Shown piece after piece: positions 11,855 to 22,620 of a stretch of 64,000 nt of DNA. Position numbers and translations under genes: made by a program. Below the pieces are notes generated by a model. The model had not been told where the DNA came from. It saw only the letters and a list, made by a program, of their open reading frames with translations, and ran no database searches. Positions within the stretch are counted from its first letter, which is position 1. Every line of letters starts with the position of its first letter. The DNA comes from Calliopsis andreniformis (Eukaryota; Arthropoda; Insecta; Hymenoptera; Andrenidae): the NCBI RefSeq assembly GCF_051401765.1, contig NW_027480422.1, positions 26,678,001 through 26,742,000 on the forward strand, in the 5' to 3' direction.

Positions 11855-12945
11855 CTAGGCTTCACTCTAGGGCGAAGCTCCACTGGATCGAATATCTAGG
11901 GCCTAAGAAGTCAACGCCAGAAGCATAAAATACAATCAAAATACAACAGTTTTTAAATCATATAAAACGAATAATAGCAACCAGTGTAAAAGTAATGGTC
12001 ATTTCTACGTTCCGGGCAACATGGGCTTCTCTCTAGGGCGTTGCTCCACCAGACCGAATAGCTAGGGTCTTAGAAGTCAACGCCCGAAACATAAAATACA
12101 ATATAAATACAACAGCTTTTCCACCGTATAACAGGAATAGTTGCAAACAGTGTGAAAGTGATGGCCATTTGTACGTTTCGGGCAACCTTGGCTTCATTCT
12201 AGGGCGTTCTTCAACCAGATCGAACAGCTAGGGCCTAAGAAGTCAACGCCAGAAGCATAAAATACAATATAAATACAACAGTTTTTCCATCATATAAAAC
12301 GAATAATTGCAACGAGTATGAAAGTTATGGTCTTTTCTACGTTCCGGGCAAACCTAGGCTTCACCCTAGGGCGTTGCTCCGCCAGATCCACTAGTTAGGG
12401 CCTAAGAAGTCAACGCTAGAAGCATAAAATACAAAATAAATACAACAGTTTTTCCATCGTATAACAGGAATAATTGCAACCTGTGTGAAAGTAATGGTCA
12501 TTTCTACGTTCCGGTCAACCTAGGTTTCGCTCTAGTGCGTTGCTCCACCACATCGAATACTGACTGCCTTGGAAGTCATCGCCAGAAGCATAAAATACAG
12601 TATAAATACAACAGCTTTTCCATTGTATAAAATGACTAATTACTAACACTGTGGAAGTAATGGTCATTTCTACGTTCCGGGCAACCCAGACTTCACCCTA
12701 GGGCGTTGCTTCATCACATCGAAAAGCTACGGCCTTAGAAGCCAACTCCAGTGGCATAAAATACAATATAAATACAACAGTTTTTCCATCGTATAAAATG
12801 AATAATTGCAACCAGTATGAAAGTTATGGTCATTTCTACGTTCCGGTCAACCTAGGTTTCGCTCTATGGCGTTGCTCCACCACAGCGAATAGTTAGGGCC
12901 TTAGAAGTCAATGCCAGAAGCATAAAATACAATATAAATACAACA
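11855..12945. repeat. Segment shared with 16340-17585, one monomer shorter here
   Basis: Anchors 11919, 12085, 12251, 12418, 12584 and 12750 correspond to 16397, 16563, 16729, 17062, 17228 and 17394. The partner has one additional full unit between 16729 and 17062. The unit at 12251 here looks like a fusion of the first part of 16729 with the later part of 16895. That would be an in-phase loss of one monomer. Shared rare traits are 'gtttttaaatcatataaaac', the 167-bp unit with gggcaaacctagg, and 'taattactaacactgtgg'. Confidence 0.87.
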
Positions 12946-12949
12946 GCTT

Positions 12950-14445
12950 TTCCATCGTATAAAATAAATAATTGCAAACAGTGTGAAAGTAATCATCATT
13001 TCTACGTTCCGGGCAACCTAGGCTTCACTCTAGGGCATTGCTCCAACAGACCGAATAGCTAGGGACTTAGAATTCAACGCAAGAAGCATATAATACAGTA
13101 TAAATACAACAGTTTTTCCATCGTATAAAACGAATAATAGCACGAGTGTGAAAGATATGGTCATTTCTACGTTCCGGGCAACCTAGGCTTCACTCTACGG
13201 TGTTGCTCCACCAGATCGAATAGTTCGGGCCTTAGAAGTCAACGCCGGAAGCATGGAATACAATAAAATGCAACAGTTTTTCCATCGTATAAAAAGAATA
13301 ATTGCAAACAGTGTGAAAGTAATGGTCATTTCTACGTTCTGGGTAACCTAGGCTTCACACTAGGGCGTTGCTCCACCAGATCGAATAGCTAGGGACTTAG
13401 AATTCAACATCAGAAGCATAAAATACAGCATAAGTACAACAGCTTTTTCCATCGTATAAAATGAATAATTGCGAACAGTGTGAAAGCAATGGTCATTTCT
13501 ACGTTCCGGGCAACCTAGGCTTCACTCTAGGGCGATGCTCCACCGGATCGAATATTTAGGGCCTAAGAAGTCAACGCCAGAAGCATAAAATACAAAATTA
13601 ATAGAACAGTTTTTCCATTGTATAAAACGAATGATTGCAACCAGAGTGAAACTTATGGTCATTTCCACGTTCCGTGCAACATAGGCTGCACTCTAGGGCG
13701 TTGCTCCACCACATCGATTAGTTACGGCCTTACAAGCCAACGCAAGAAGCATAAAATACAATATAAATACAACAGTTTTTCCATCGTATACAATTAACGA
13801 TTGCAAACATTGTGAAAGTAACGGTCATTTCTACGTTCCGGGCAACCTAGGCCTCACTCTAGGGCGATGCTCCACCGGATCGAATATTTAGGGCCTAAGA
13901 AGTCAACGCCAGAAGCATAAAATACAATAAAAATACAACAGTATTTCCATCGTATAGCATGAATAATTGCAACCAGAGTGAAAGTAATGGTCATTTATAC
14001 GTTTCGGGCATCCTAGGCTTCTCTCTAGGGCGTTGCTCCACCAGATCGAACAGCTAGGGCCTTAGAAGTCAACGCCAGAAGCATAAAATACAATATAAAT
14101 ACAACAGTTTTTCCATCGTATACAATTAATGTATGCAAACATTGTGAAAGTAACGGTCATTTCTACGTTCCGGGCAACCTAGGCCTCACTCTAGGGCGAT
14201 GCTCCACGGGGTACAATATTTAGGGCCTAAGAAGTCAACACCAGAAGCATAAAATACAATAAAAATACAACTGTTTTTCCATCGTATAGCATGAATAATT
14301 GAAACCAGAGTGAAAGTGATGGCCATTTCTACATTCCGGGCAACCTTGGCTACATTCTAGGTCGTTCTTCTACCAGATCGAACAGTTAGGGCCTAAGAAG
14401 TCAACGCCAGAAGCATAAAATACAATATAAATACAACAGTTTTTC
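12950..14445. repeat. 9-monomer segment, copy 2 (partner 8300-9800)
   Basis: This is the second copy of the segment at 8.3-9.8 kb, with the same order of units and the same one-base length variants. An additional one-base loss near 13265 (acaataaaatgc instead of acaataaaaatgc) is private to this copy. At its left edge it follows directly on the segment shared with 16.3-17.6 kb. At its right edge it runs into a unit (14409) that resembles the one at 16729. Confidence 0.9.
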
Positions 14446-14867
14446 CATCATATAAAACGAATAATAGCAACCAGTGTAAAGGTAATGGTCATTTCTACGT
14501 TCCGGGCAACCTAGGCTTCACTCTAGGGCGTTGCTCCACCAGGTCGGATAGCTAGGGCCTTAGAAAACAACTCCAGACGCAGAAAATACAAAATTAATAG
14601 AACAGTTTTTCTATTTTATAAAACGAATGATTGCAACCAGAGTGAAACGTATGGTCATTTATACGTTCCGTGCAACACAGGCGGCACTCTAGGGCATTGC
14701 TCCACCACATCGATTAGCTACGGCCATAGAAGTCAACGCCAGAAGCATAAAATACAATATAAATACAACAGTTTTTCCATCGTATACAATTAATGGTTGC
14801 AAACATTGTGAAAGTAACGGTCATTTCTACGGTCCGGGCAACCTAGGCCTCACTCTAGGGCAATGCT

Positions 14868-15567
14868 CCACCTGACAGAATAGCTAGGGACTAAGAAGTC
14901 AATGCCAGAAGCATAAAACACGATATTTGTACAACAGTTTTACCATCGTATAAAATGAATAATCGCAAACTGTGCGAGATAATGGTCATTTCTACGTTCC
15001 GGGCAACCTAGGCTTCACTCTAGGGAGGTGGTCCACCAGATCGAATAGTTGGGGCCTAAGAAGTCAACGCCAGAAGCATAAAATACAATACAAATGCAAC
15101 AGTTTTTCCATCGTATAACAGGAAAGCTGCAAGCAGTGTGAAAGTACGGGACATTTCTATGTTCCGGGTAACCTAGACTCCACTCTAGGGCGTTGCTCCA
15201 CCTGATCGATTAGCTAGAGACTTAGAATTCAACGGCAGAAGGATAAACTACAACATAAGTACAGCAGTTTTTCCATCGCATAAAATGTATAATTGCAACA
15301 GCGTGAAGGTAATGGTCATTTCTACGTACCGGGCAACCTAGGCTTCACTCTAGGGCGTTGCTCCACCTGATCGATTAGCTAGAGACTTAGAATTCAACGC
15401 CAGAAGAATAAAATACGACATAAGTACAACAGTTTTACCATCGTATAAAATGAATTATCACAAACAGTGTGAAGGTAATGGTCATTTCTACGTTCCGGGC
15501 AACCTAGGCATCACTCTTGGGCGTTGCTCCACCAGATCGAATAGTTAGGGCCTTAGAAGTCAACGCC
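14868..15567. repeat. Segment related to 21569-22065 and 22.4-22.6 kb
   Basis: Units 14907, 15072 and 15237 match 21610, 21775 and 21940: same 165-bp lengths, 'acgatatttgtacaacag', 'ctagggaggtggtcc', and the private 'ctacgtaccgggc' change. Copies of this segment further right (25.1, 33.9 and 37.4 kb) have ctacgttccgggc instead, so 15 kb and 21.6 kb are each other's closest relatives. Unit 15402 matches 22438, so two units present at 22.1-22.4 kb are absent here. Confidence 0.82.
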
Positions 15568-16339
15568 AGAAGCATAAAATACAATATAAATACAACAGCT
15601 TTTCCATCGTATAAAACGAATAATTGCAACCAGTGTGAAAGTAATGGCCATTTCAGCGTTACGGGCATCCTAGACTTAACTCTGAGGCATTGCTCCACCA
15701 GATCGAATAGATAGGGCCTTAGAAGTCAACGCCAGAAGCATAAAGTACAATAAAAATCCAACAGTTTTTCCATCGCATAACAGGAATAATTGCAAACAGT
15801 GGACGATAATAGTCATTTCTACGCTCCGGTAAACCTAGGCTTCACTCTAGGGCGTTGCTCTACCAGATCGAGTAGTTAGGGCCTTAGACGTCAACGCCAG
15901 AAGCATAAAATAAAATAAAAATACAACACTTTTTCCATCGCATACAATTAATGATTGCAAACATTGTGAAAGTAACGGTCATTTCTACGTTCCGGGCAAC
16001 CTAGGCTTCACTCTAGGGCGATGCTCCACCGGACCGAATATTTAGGATCTAAGAAGTCAACGCCAGAAGCATAAAATACAATAAAAATACAACAGTTTTT
16101 CCATAGTATAACAGGAATAATTGCAACCAGTGTGAAAGTGATGGCCATTTCTACGTTCCGGGCAACCTAGGCTTCACTCTAGGGCGTTGCGCCACCACAT
16201 CGAATAGTTAGGTCCTTAAAAGTCAATGCCAGAAGAGTAAAATACAATATAAATACAACAGTTTTTTCATAGCATAAATTGAATAATTGCAAACAGTGTG
16301 AAAGTAATGGTCATTTCTACGCTCCGGGCAATCTAGGCT
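15568..16339. repeat. Copy of the left-hand segment family (partner 10093-10620)
   Basis: Anchors 15734, 15899 and 16065 pair with 10259, 10424 and 10590 at offset 5475 bp (33 monomers), including the shared one-base loss in the cagtgga unit. After 16131 it switches to the 'agagtaaaatac...catagcataaattg' units that otherwise follow 11088. It therefore combines pieces of both copies at 9.8-11.9 kb. Confidence 0.8.
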
Positions 16340-17585
16340 TCACTCTAGGGCGACGCTCCACTGGATCGAATATCTAGGGCCTAAGAAGTCAACGCCAGAA
16401 GCATAAAATACAATCAAAATACAACAGTTTTTAAATCATATAAAACGAATAATAGCAACCAGTGTAAAAGTAATGGTCATTTCTACGTTCCGGGCAACAT
16501 GGGCTTCTCTCTAGGGCGTTACTCCACCAGACCGAATAGCTAGGGTCTTAGAAGTCAACGCCCGAAACATAAAATACAATATAAATACAACAGCTTTTCC
16601 ACCGTATAACAGGAATAGTTGCAAACAGTGTGAAAGTGATGGCCATTTGTACGTTCCGGGCAACCTTGGCTTCATTCTAGGGCGTTCTTCCACCAGATCG
16701 AACAGCTAGGGCCTAAGAAGTCAACGCCAGAAGCATAAAATACAATATAAATACAACAGTTTTTCCATCATATAAAACGAATAATAGCAACCAGTGTAAA
16801 GGTAATGGTCATTCCTACGTTCCGGGCAACCTAGGCTTCTTGCTAGGGCGTTGTTCCACCAGATCGAACAGTTAGGGCCTTAAAAGTCAATGCCCGAGGC
16901 ATAAAATACAATATAAATACGACAGTTTTTCCATCGTATAAAACGAATAATTGCAACCAGTGTGAAAGTTATGGTCTTTTCTACGTTCCGGGCAAACCTA
17001 GGCTTCACCCTAGGGCGTTGCTCTGCCAGATCCACTAGTTAGGGCCTAAGAAGTCAACGCTAGAAGCATAAAATACAAAATAAATACAACAGTTTTTCCA
17101 TCGTATAACAGGAATAATTTCAACCTGTGTGAAAGTAATGGTCATTTCTACGTTCCGGTCAACCTAGGTTTCGCTCTAGGGCGTTGCTCCACCACATCGA
17201 ATACTGAGTGCCTTGGAAGTCATCGCCAGAAGCATAAAATACAGTATAAATACAACAGCTTTTCCATTGTATAAAATGACTAATTACTAACACTGTGGAA
17301 GTAATGGTCATTTCTACGTTCCGGGCAACCCAGGCTTCACCCTAGGGCGTTGCTTCATCACATCGAAAAGCTACGGCCTTAGAAGCCAACTCCAGTGGCA
17401 TAAAATACAATATAAATACAACAGTTTTTCCATCGTATAAAATGAATAATTGCAACCAGTATGAAAGTTATGGTCATTTCTACGTTCCGGTCAACCTAGG
17501 TTTCGCTCTATGGCGTTGCTCCACCACAGCGAATAGTTAGGGCCTTAGAAGTCAATGCCAGAAGCATAAAATACAATATAAATAC
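16340..17585. repeat. Segment shared with 11855-12945, carrying one extra monomer
   Basis: This is the longer member of the pair. The unit starting at 16895 (anchor cgaggcataaaatac, then 'aatacgacag') has no equivalent in the 11.9-kb copy. Both copies keep the 167-bp unit and the ttactaacactgtgg unit. The longer form is the simpler ancestor, because the shorter copy contains a unit that looks like a fusion of two of these. Confidence 0.85.
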
Positions 17586-20050
17586 AACAGGTTTTCCATC
17601 GTATAACAGGAATAATTGCAGCCAGTGCGTAAGATATGGTCAATTCTATGTTTCGGGCAACCTAGGCTTCACTCTAGGGCGTTGCTCGACCACATCGAAT
17701 AGCTGCGGCCTTAGAAGTCAACGCCAGAAGCATAAAATACAATATAAATACAACAGTTTTTCAATCGTATAACAGGAATAATTGCAAACAGTGCGAAAGA
17801 TATGGTCAGTTCTACGTTGCGGGCATCCTAGGCTTCACTCTAGGGCATTGCTCCACCACATCGAATAGCTACGGCCTTAGAAGTCGACCCCATAACTATA
17901 AAAAACAATATAAATACAACAGTTTTTCCATTGTATAAAATGAATAATTGCAAACAGTGTGGAAGTAATGGTCATTTCTACTTTCCGGGCAACCTAGGCT
18001 TCACTCTAGGGCGTTGCTCCACCACATCGAATAGCTACGGCCTTAGAAGTCAACGGCTGAAGCATAAAATACAAAATAAATACAACAGTTTTTCCATCGT
18101 ATAGCAAGAATAATTGCCACCAGTGTGAAAGTGATGGTCACTTCTTCATTCCGGGCAACCTAGGCTTCACTCTAGGCCGTTGCTCGACCACATCGAATAG
18201 CTATGGCCTTAAAAGTCAACGCCAGAAGCATTAAATACAATATAAATACTACAGCTTTTCCACCGTATAAGAGGAATAATTGCAACCAGTATGAAAGTTA
18301 TGGTCATTTCTACGTTCCGGGCAACCTAGGCCTCACCCTAAGGCGTTGCTCCACCAGATCCAATAGTTAGGACCTTAGAAGTCAACGACCGCAGCATAAA
18401 ATAAAAATAAAAATACAAAAGTTTTTCCATCGTATAACAGGAATAATTGCCACCAGTGTGAAAGTGATGGTCATTTCTGCATTCCGGGCAACCTAGGCTT
18501 TACTATAGGGCGTTGCTCCTCCAGATAGAATAGTTAGGGCCCAGGATGTCAACGCCAGAAGCATAAAACACAATATAAATACAACAGTCTTTCCATTGCA
18601 TAAAATGAATAATTGCATACAGTGTGGAAATAATGGTCATTTCTACTTTCCGGGCAACCTAGGCTTCACTCTAGGGCATTGCTCCACATCATCGAATAGC
18701 TACGGCCTTAGAAGTCAACGGCTGAAGCATAAAATACAAAATAAATACAACAGTTTTTCCATTGTATAACAAGAATAATTGCCGCCAATGTGAAGGCGAT
18801 GGTCATTTCTTCATTCCGGGCAACCTAGGCTTCACTCTAGGGCGTTGCTCCACCAGATCGAATAGTTAGGGCCTAGGAATTCAACGCCAGAAGCATAAAA
18901 TACAGTATAAATACAACAGTTTTTCCATCGTATAAGAGGAATAACTGCAACCAGTGTGAAAGTACTGGTCATTTCTACGTTCCGGGTAACCTAGGCTTCG
19001 CTCAATGGCGTTGCTCCACCAGATCGAAAAGCAAGGGACTTAGAAGTCAACGCCAGAAGCATAAAATACAATAAAAATACAACACTTTTTCCATCGTATA
19101 AAATGAATAATTGCAAACAGTGTGGAAGTAATGGTCATTTCTACTTTCCGGGCAACCTGGGCTTCACTCTAGGGCGTTGCTCCACCATATCGAATAGCTA
19201 CGGCCTTAGAAGTCAACGGCTGAAGCATAAAATATAATATAAATACATCAGTTTTTCCGTCGTATAACAGGAATAAATGCAACCAGTGTGAAAGGCATGG
19301 TCATTACTACGTTCCGCGCAACCTACGCTTCACTCTAGGGCGTTGCTCCACCATATCGAATAGCTACGGCCTTAGAAGTCAACGTCTGAAGCATAAAATA
19401 CATCATAAGTACAACAGTTTTCCCATCGTATAAAATGAATAATGGCAAACAGTGTGAAGGTAATGGTCATTTCTACGTTCCGGGCATCCTAGACTTAACT
19501 CTGAGGCATTGCTCCACCAGTCCCAATAGTTAGGACCTAAGAAGTTAGCGCCAGAAGCATAAAATACAATATAAATACAACAGTTTTTCCATTGTATAAA
19601 ATGAATAATTGCAGACAGTGTGGTCGTAATGGTCATTTCTACTTTCCGGGGAACCTAGGCTTCACTCTAGGGCGTTGCTCCACCACATCGAATAGCTGCG
19701 GCCTTAGAAGTCAACGCCAGAAACATAAAATATAATACAAATACAACAGTTTTTCCATCGTATAAAACGAATAATTCCAACCAGTAGGAGAGTAATGGCC
19801 ATTTCTACGTTCCGGGCATCCTAGACTTAACTCTGAGGCATTCCTCCACCAGATCGAATACATAGGGCCTTAGAAGTCAACGCCAGAAGCATAAAATACA
19901 ATATAAATACAACAGCATTTCCATCGTATATAATGTATATTTGCAAACAGTGTGAAAGTACTGGTCATTTCTACATTCCAGGCAACCGAGGCCTCACTCT
20001 AGGGCGTTGCTCCACCAGATCGAATAGCTAGGAACTTAGAAGTCAGCGCC
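17586..20050. repeat. Diverged satellite stretch with acggcctta-type monomers
   Basis: About fifteen units, many carrying 'gaatagctacggcctta' and the anchor ctgaagcat. A weak four-monomer duplication is visible (units 17892 and 18058 against 18557 and 18723). Units 17726-18057 closely resemble 56785-57116, sharing the unusual 'gataactataaaaaacaat' or 'cataactataaaaaacaat' anchor. Units 19387-19720 are relatives of 26087-26419, 34880-35212 and 38364-38696. No non-satellite sequence is present. Confidence 0.75.
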
Positions 20051-21112
20051 AGAAGCATAAAATGCAAAATAAATAGAACAGTTTTTCCATCGTATAAAAC
20101 GAATAATTGCAACCAGTGTGAAAGTTATGGTCATTTCTACGTTCCCGGCAACCTAGGCTTCACCCTAGGGCGTTGACCCACCACATCGAATAGCTACGGC
20201 CTTAGAAGTCAACGCCAGAAGCACCAAATACAAAATAAATACAACAGTTTTTCCATCGTATAAAACGAATAATTGCAACCAGTATGAAACTTATGGTCAT
20301 TTCTACGTTCCGGGCAACCTAGGCTTCACCCTAGGGCAATGCTCCACCTGACCGAATAGCTAGGGACTAAGAAGTCAACGCCAGAAGCATAAAACACGAT
20401 ATTTGTACAACAGTTTTACCATCGTATAAAATGAATAATCGCAAACAGTGTGAGGTAATGGTCATTTCTACGTTCCGGGCAACCTAGGCTTCACTCTAGG
20501 GCGTTGTTCCAACAGATCGAATAGTTAGGGCCTAAGAAGTCGACGCCAGAAGCATAAAATACTGTAGGGCGTTGCTCCACCAGATCGCATAGTTAGGGAC
20601 TTTGAATACAACGCCAGAAGCATAAAATACAAAATAAATAGAACAGTTTTTCCATCGTATAAAACGAATAATTGCAACCAGTGTGAAGGTTATGGTCATT
20701 TCTACGTTCCCGGCAACCTAGGCTTCACCCTAGGGCGTTGTCCCACCACATCGAATAGCTACGGCCTTAGAAGTGAACGCCAAAAGCACCAAATACAAAA
20801 TAAATACAACAGTTTTTCCATCGTATATAACGAATAATTGCAACCAGTATGAAAGTTATGGTCATTTCTACGTTACGGGCAACCTAGGCTTCACCCTAGG
20901 GCGATGCTCCACCTGACCGAATAGCTAGGGACTAAGAAGTCAACGCCAGAAGCATAAAACACGATATTTGTACAACAGTTTTACCATCGTATAAAATGAA
21001 TAATCGCAAACAGTGCGAGGTAATGGTCATTTCTACGTTCCGGGCAACCTAGGCTTCACTCTAGGGAGGTGCTCCACCAGATCGAATAGTTAGGGCCTAA
21101 GAAGTCAACGCC
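20051..21112. repeat. Imperfect 565-bp tandem duplication containing a partial monomer
   Basis: Units 20051, 20217 and 20383 are echoed at 20616, 20782 and 20948, an offset of 565 bp. This is the only local duplication I found whose period is not a whole number of monomers. It equals three units plus the 68-bp remnant at 20548. Shared variants include 'ctacgttcccggcaacc' and 'acgatatttgtacaacag'. The extra length is explained entirely by the truncated unit. Confidence 0.8.
20548..20615. repeat. Truncated satellite monomer (68 bp), the only phase break in the array
   Basis: After the anchor agaagcataaaatac the sequence jumps directly to tgtagggcgttgctcc. The flanks match the unit at 22105-22271: its left part and left neighbour ('gttccaacagatcg', 'gtcgacgcc') and its right part ('gatcgcatagttagggac', 'tttgaatacaacgcc'). 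Measured against that 167-bp unit, 99 bp are missing, and both deletion ends carry 'ac', a two-base microhomology. All other length changes among about 386 monomers are one base each, or two single-base losses in one unit. Confidence 0.92.
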
Positions 21113-22620
21113 AGAAGCATAAAATACAATAAAAATGCAACAGTTTTTCCATCGTATAAAACGAATAATTGAAACCAGTGTGAAAGTTATGGTCATTTCT
21201 ACGTTCCGCGCAACCTAGGCTTCACACCTGGGCGTTGCTCCACCAGATCCAATAGTTAGGACTTAAGAAGTCAGCGCCAGAAGCATAAAATACAAAATAG
21301 ATACAACAGCTTTTCCATGGTATATAATGTATATTTGCAAACAGTGTGAAGGTAATGGTCATTTCTACGTTCCGGACAACCTAGGCTTCACTGCAGGGCG
21401 TTGCTCCACCAGATCCAATAGTTAGGACCTAAGAAGTCAGCGCCAGAAGCATAAAATACAAAATAGGTACAACAGCTTTTCCATGGTATATAATGTATAT
21501 TTGCAAACAGTGCGAGGTAATGGTCATTTCTACGTTCCGGGCAACCTAGGCTTCACCCTAGGGCGATGCTCCACCTGACAGAATAGCTAGGGACTAAGAA
21601 GTCAATGCCAGAAGCATAAAACACGATATTTGTACAACAGTTTTACCATCGTATAAAATGAATAATCGCAAACTGTGCGAGATAATGGTCATTTCTACGT
21701 TCCGGGCAACCTAGGCTTCACTCTAGGGAGGTGGTCCACCAGATCGAATAGTTGGGGCCTAAGAAGTCAACGCCAGAAGCATAAAATACAATACAAATGC
21801 AACAGTTTTTCCATCGTATAACAGGAAAGCTGCAAGCAGTGTGAAAGTACGGGACATTTCTATGTTCCGGGTAACCTAGACTCCACTCTAGGGCGTTGCT
21901 CCACGTGATCGATTAGCTAGAGACTTAGAATTCAACGGCAGAAGGATAAACTACAACATAAGTACAGCAGTTTTTCCATCGCATAAAATGTATAATTGCA
22001 ACAGCGTGAAGGTAATGGTCATTTCTACGTACCGGGCAACCTAGGCTTCACTCTAGGGCGTTGTTCCAACAGATCGAATAGTTAGGGCCTAAGAAGTCGA
22101 CGCCAGAAGCATAAAATACAATATAAATACAACAGCTTTTCCATCGACTATGATGTATATTTTCAAAAGAGTGTGAAAGTAAAGGTCATTCCTACGTTCC
22201 GGGCAACCTAGGCTTAACTGTAGGGCGTTGCTCCACCAGATCGCATAGTTAGGGACTTTGAATACAACGCCAGAAGCATAAAATACAATAAAAATGCAAG
22301 AGTTTTTCAATTGTATAACAGGAATAACTGCAACCAGTGTGAAAGTACTGGTCATTTCTACGTTTCGGGTAACCCAGGCTTCATTCTAGGGCTTCGCTCC
22401 ACCAGATCGAATAGCTCGGGACTTAGAATTCAACGCCAGAAGAATAAAATACGACATAAGTACAACAGTTTTACCATCGTATAAAATGAATTATCACAAA
22501 CAGTGTGAAGGTAATGGTCATTTCTACGTTCCGGGCAACCTAGGCATCACTCTTGGGCGTTGCTCCACCAGATCGAATAGTTAGGGCCTTAGAAGTCAAC
22601 GCCAGAAGCATAAAATACAA
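20895..22620. repeat. 10-monomer segment, copy 1 (partner 24045-25770)
   Basis: Anchors 20948 to 22604 pair with 24098 to 25755 at an offset of 3150-3151 bp (19 monomers), with almost the same series of 165, 166 and 167 bp unit lengths. The 167-bp unit contains 'attttcaaaagagtgtg', the source of the +1. Copy 1 keeps 'catttctatgttcc' where all later copies have the one-base-longer 'catttcaaatgttcc', so it predates that insertion. The homology ends at about 22620, where the partner has lost two further units. Confidence 0.88.
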
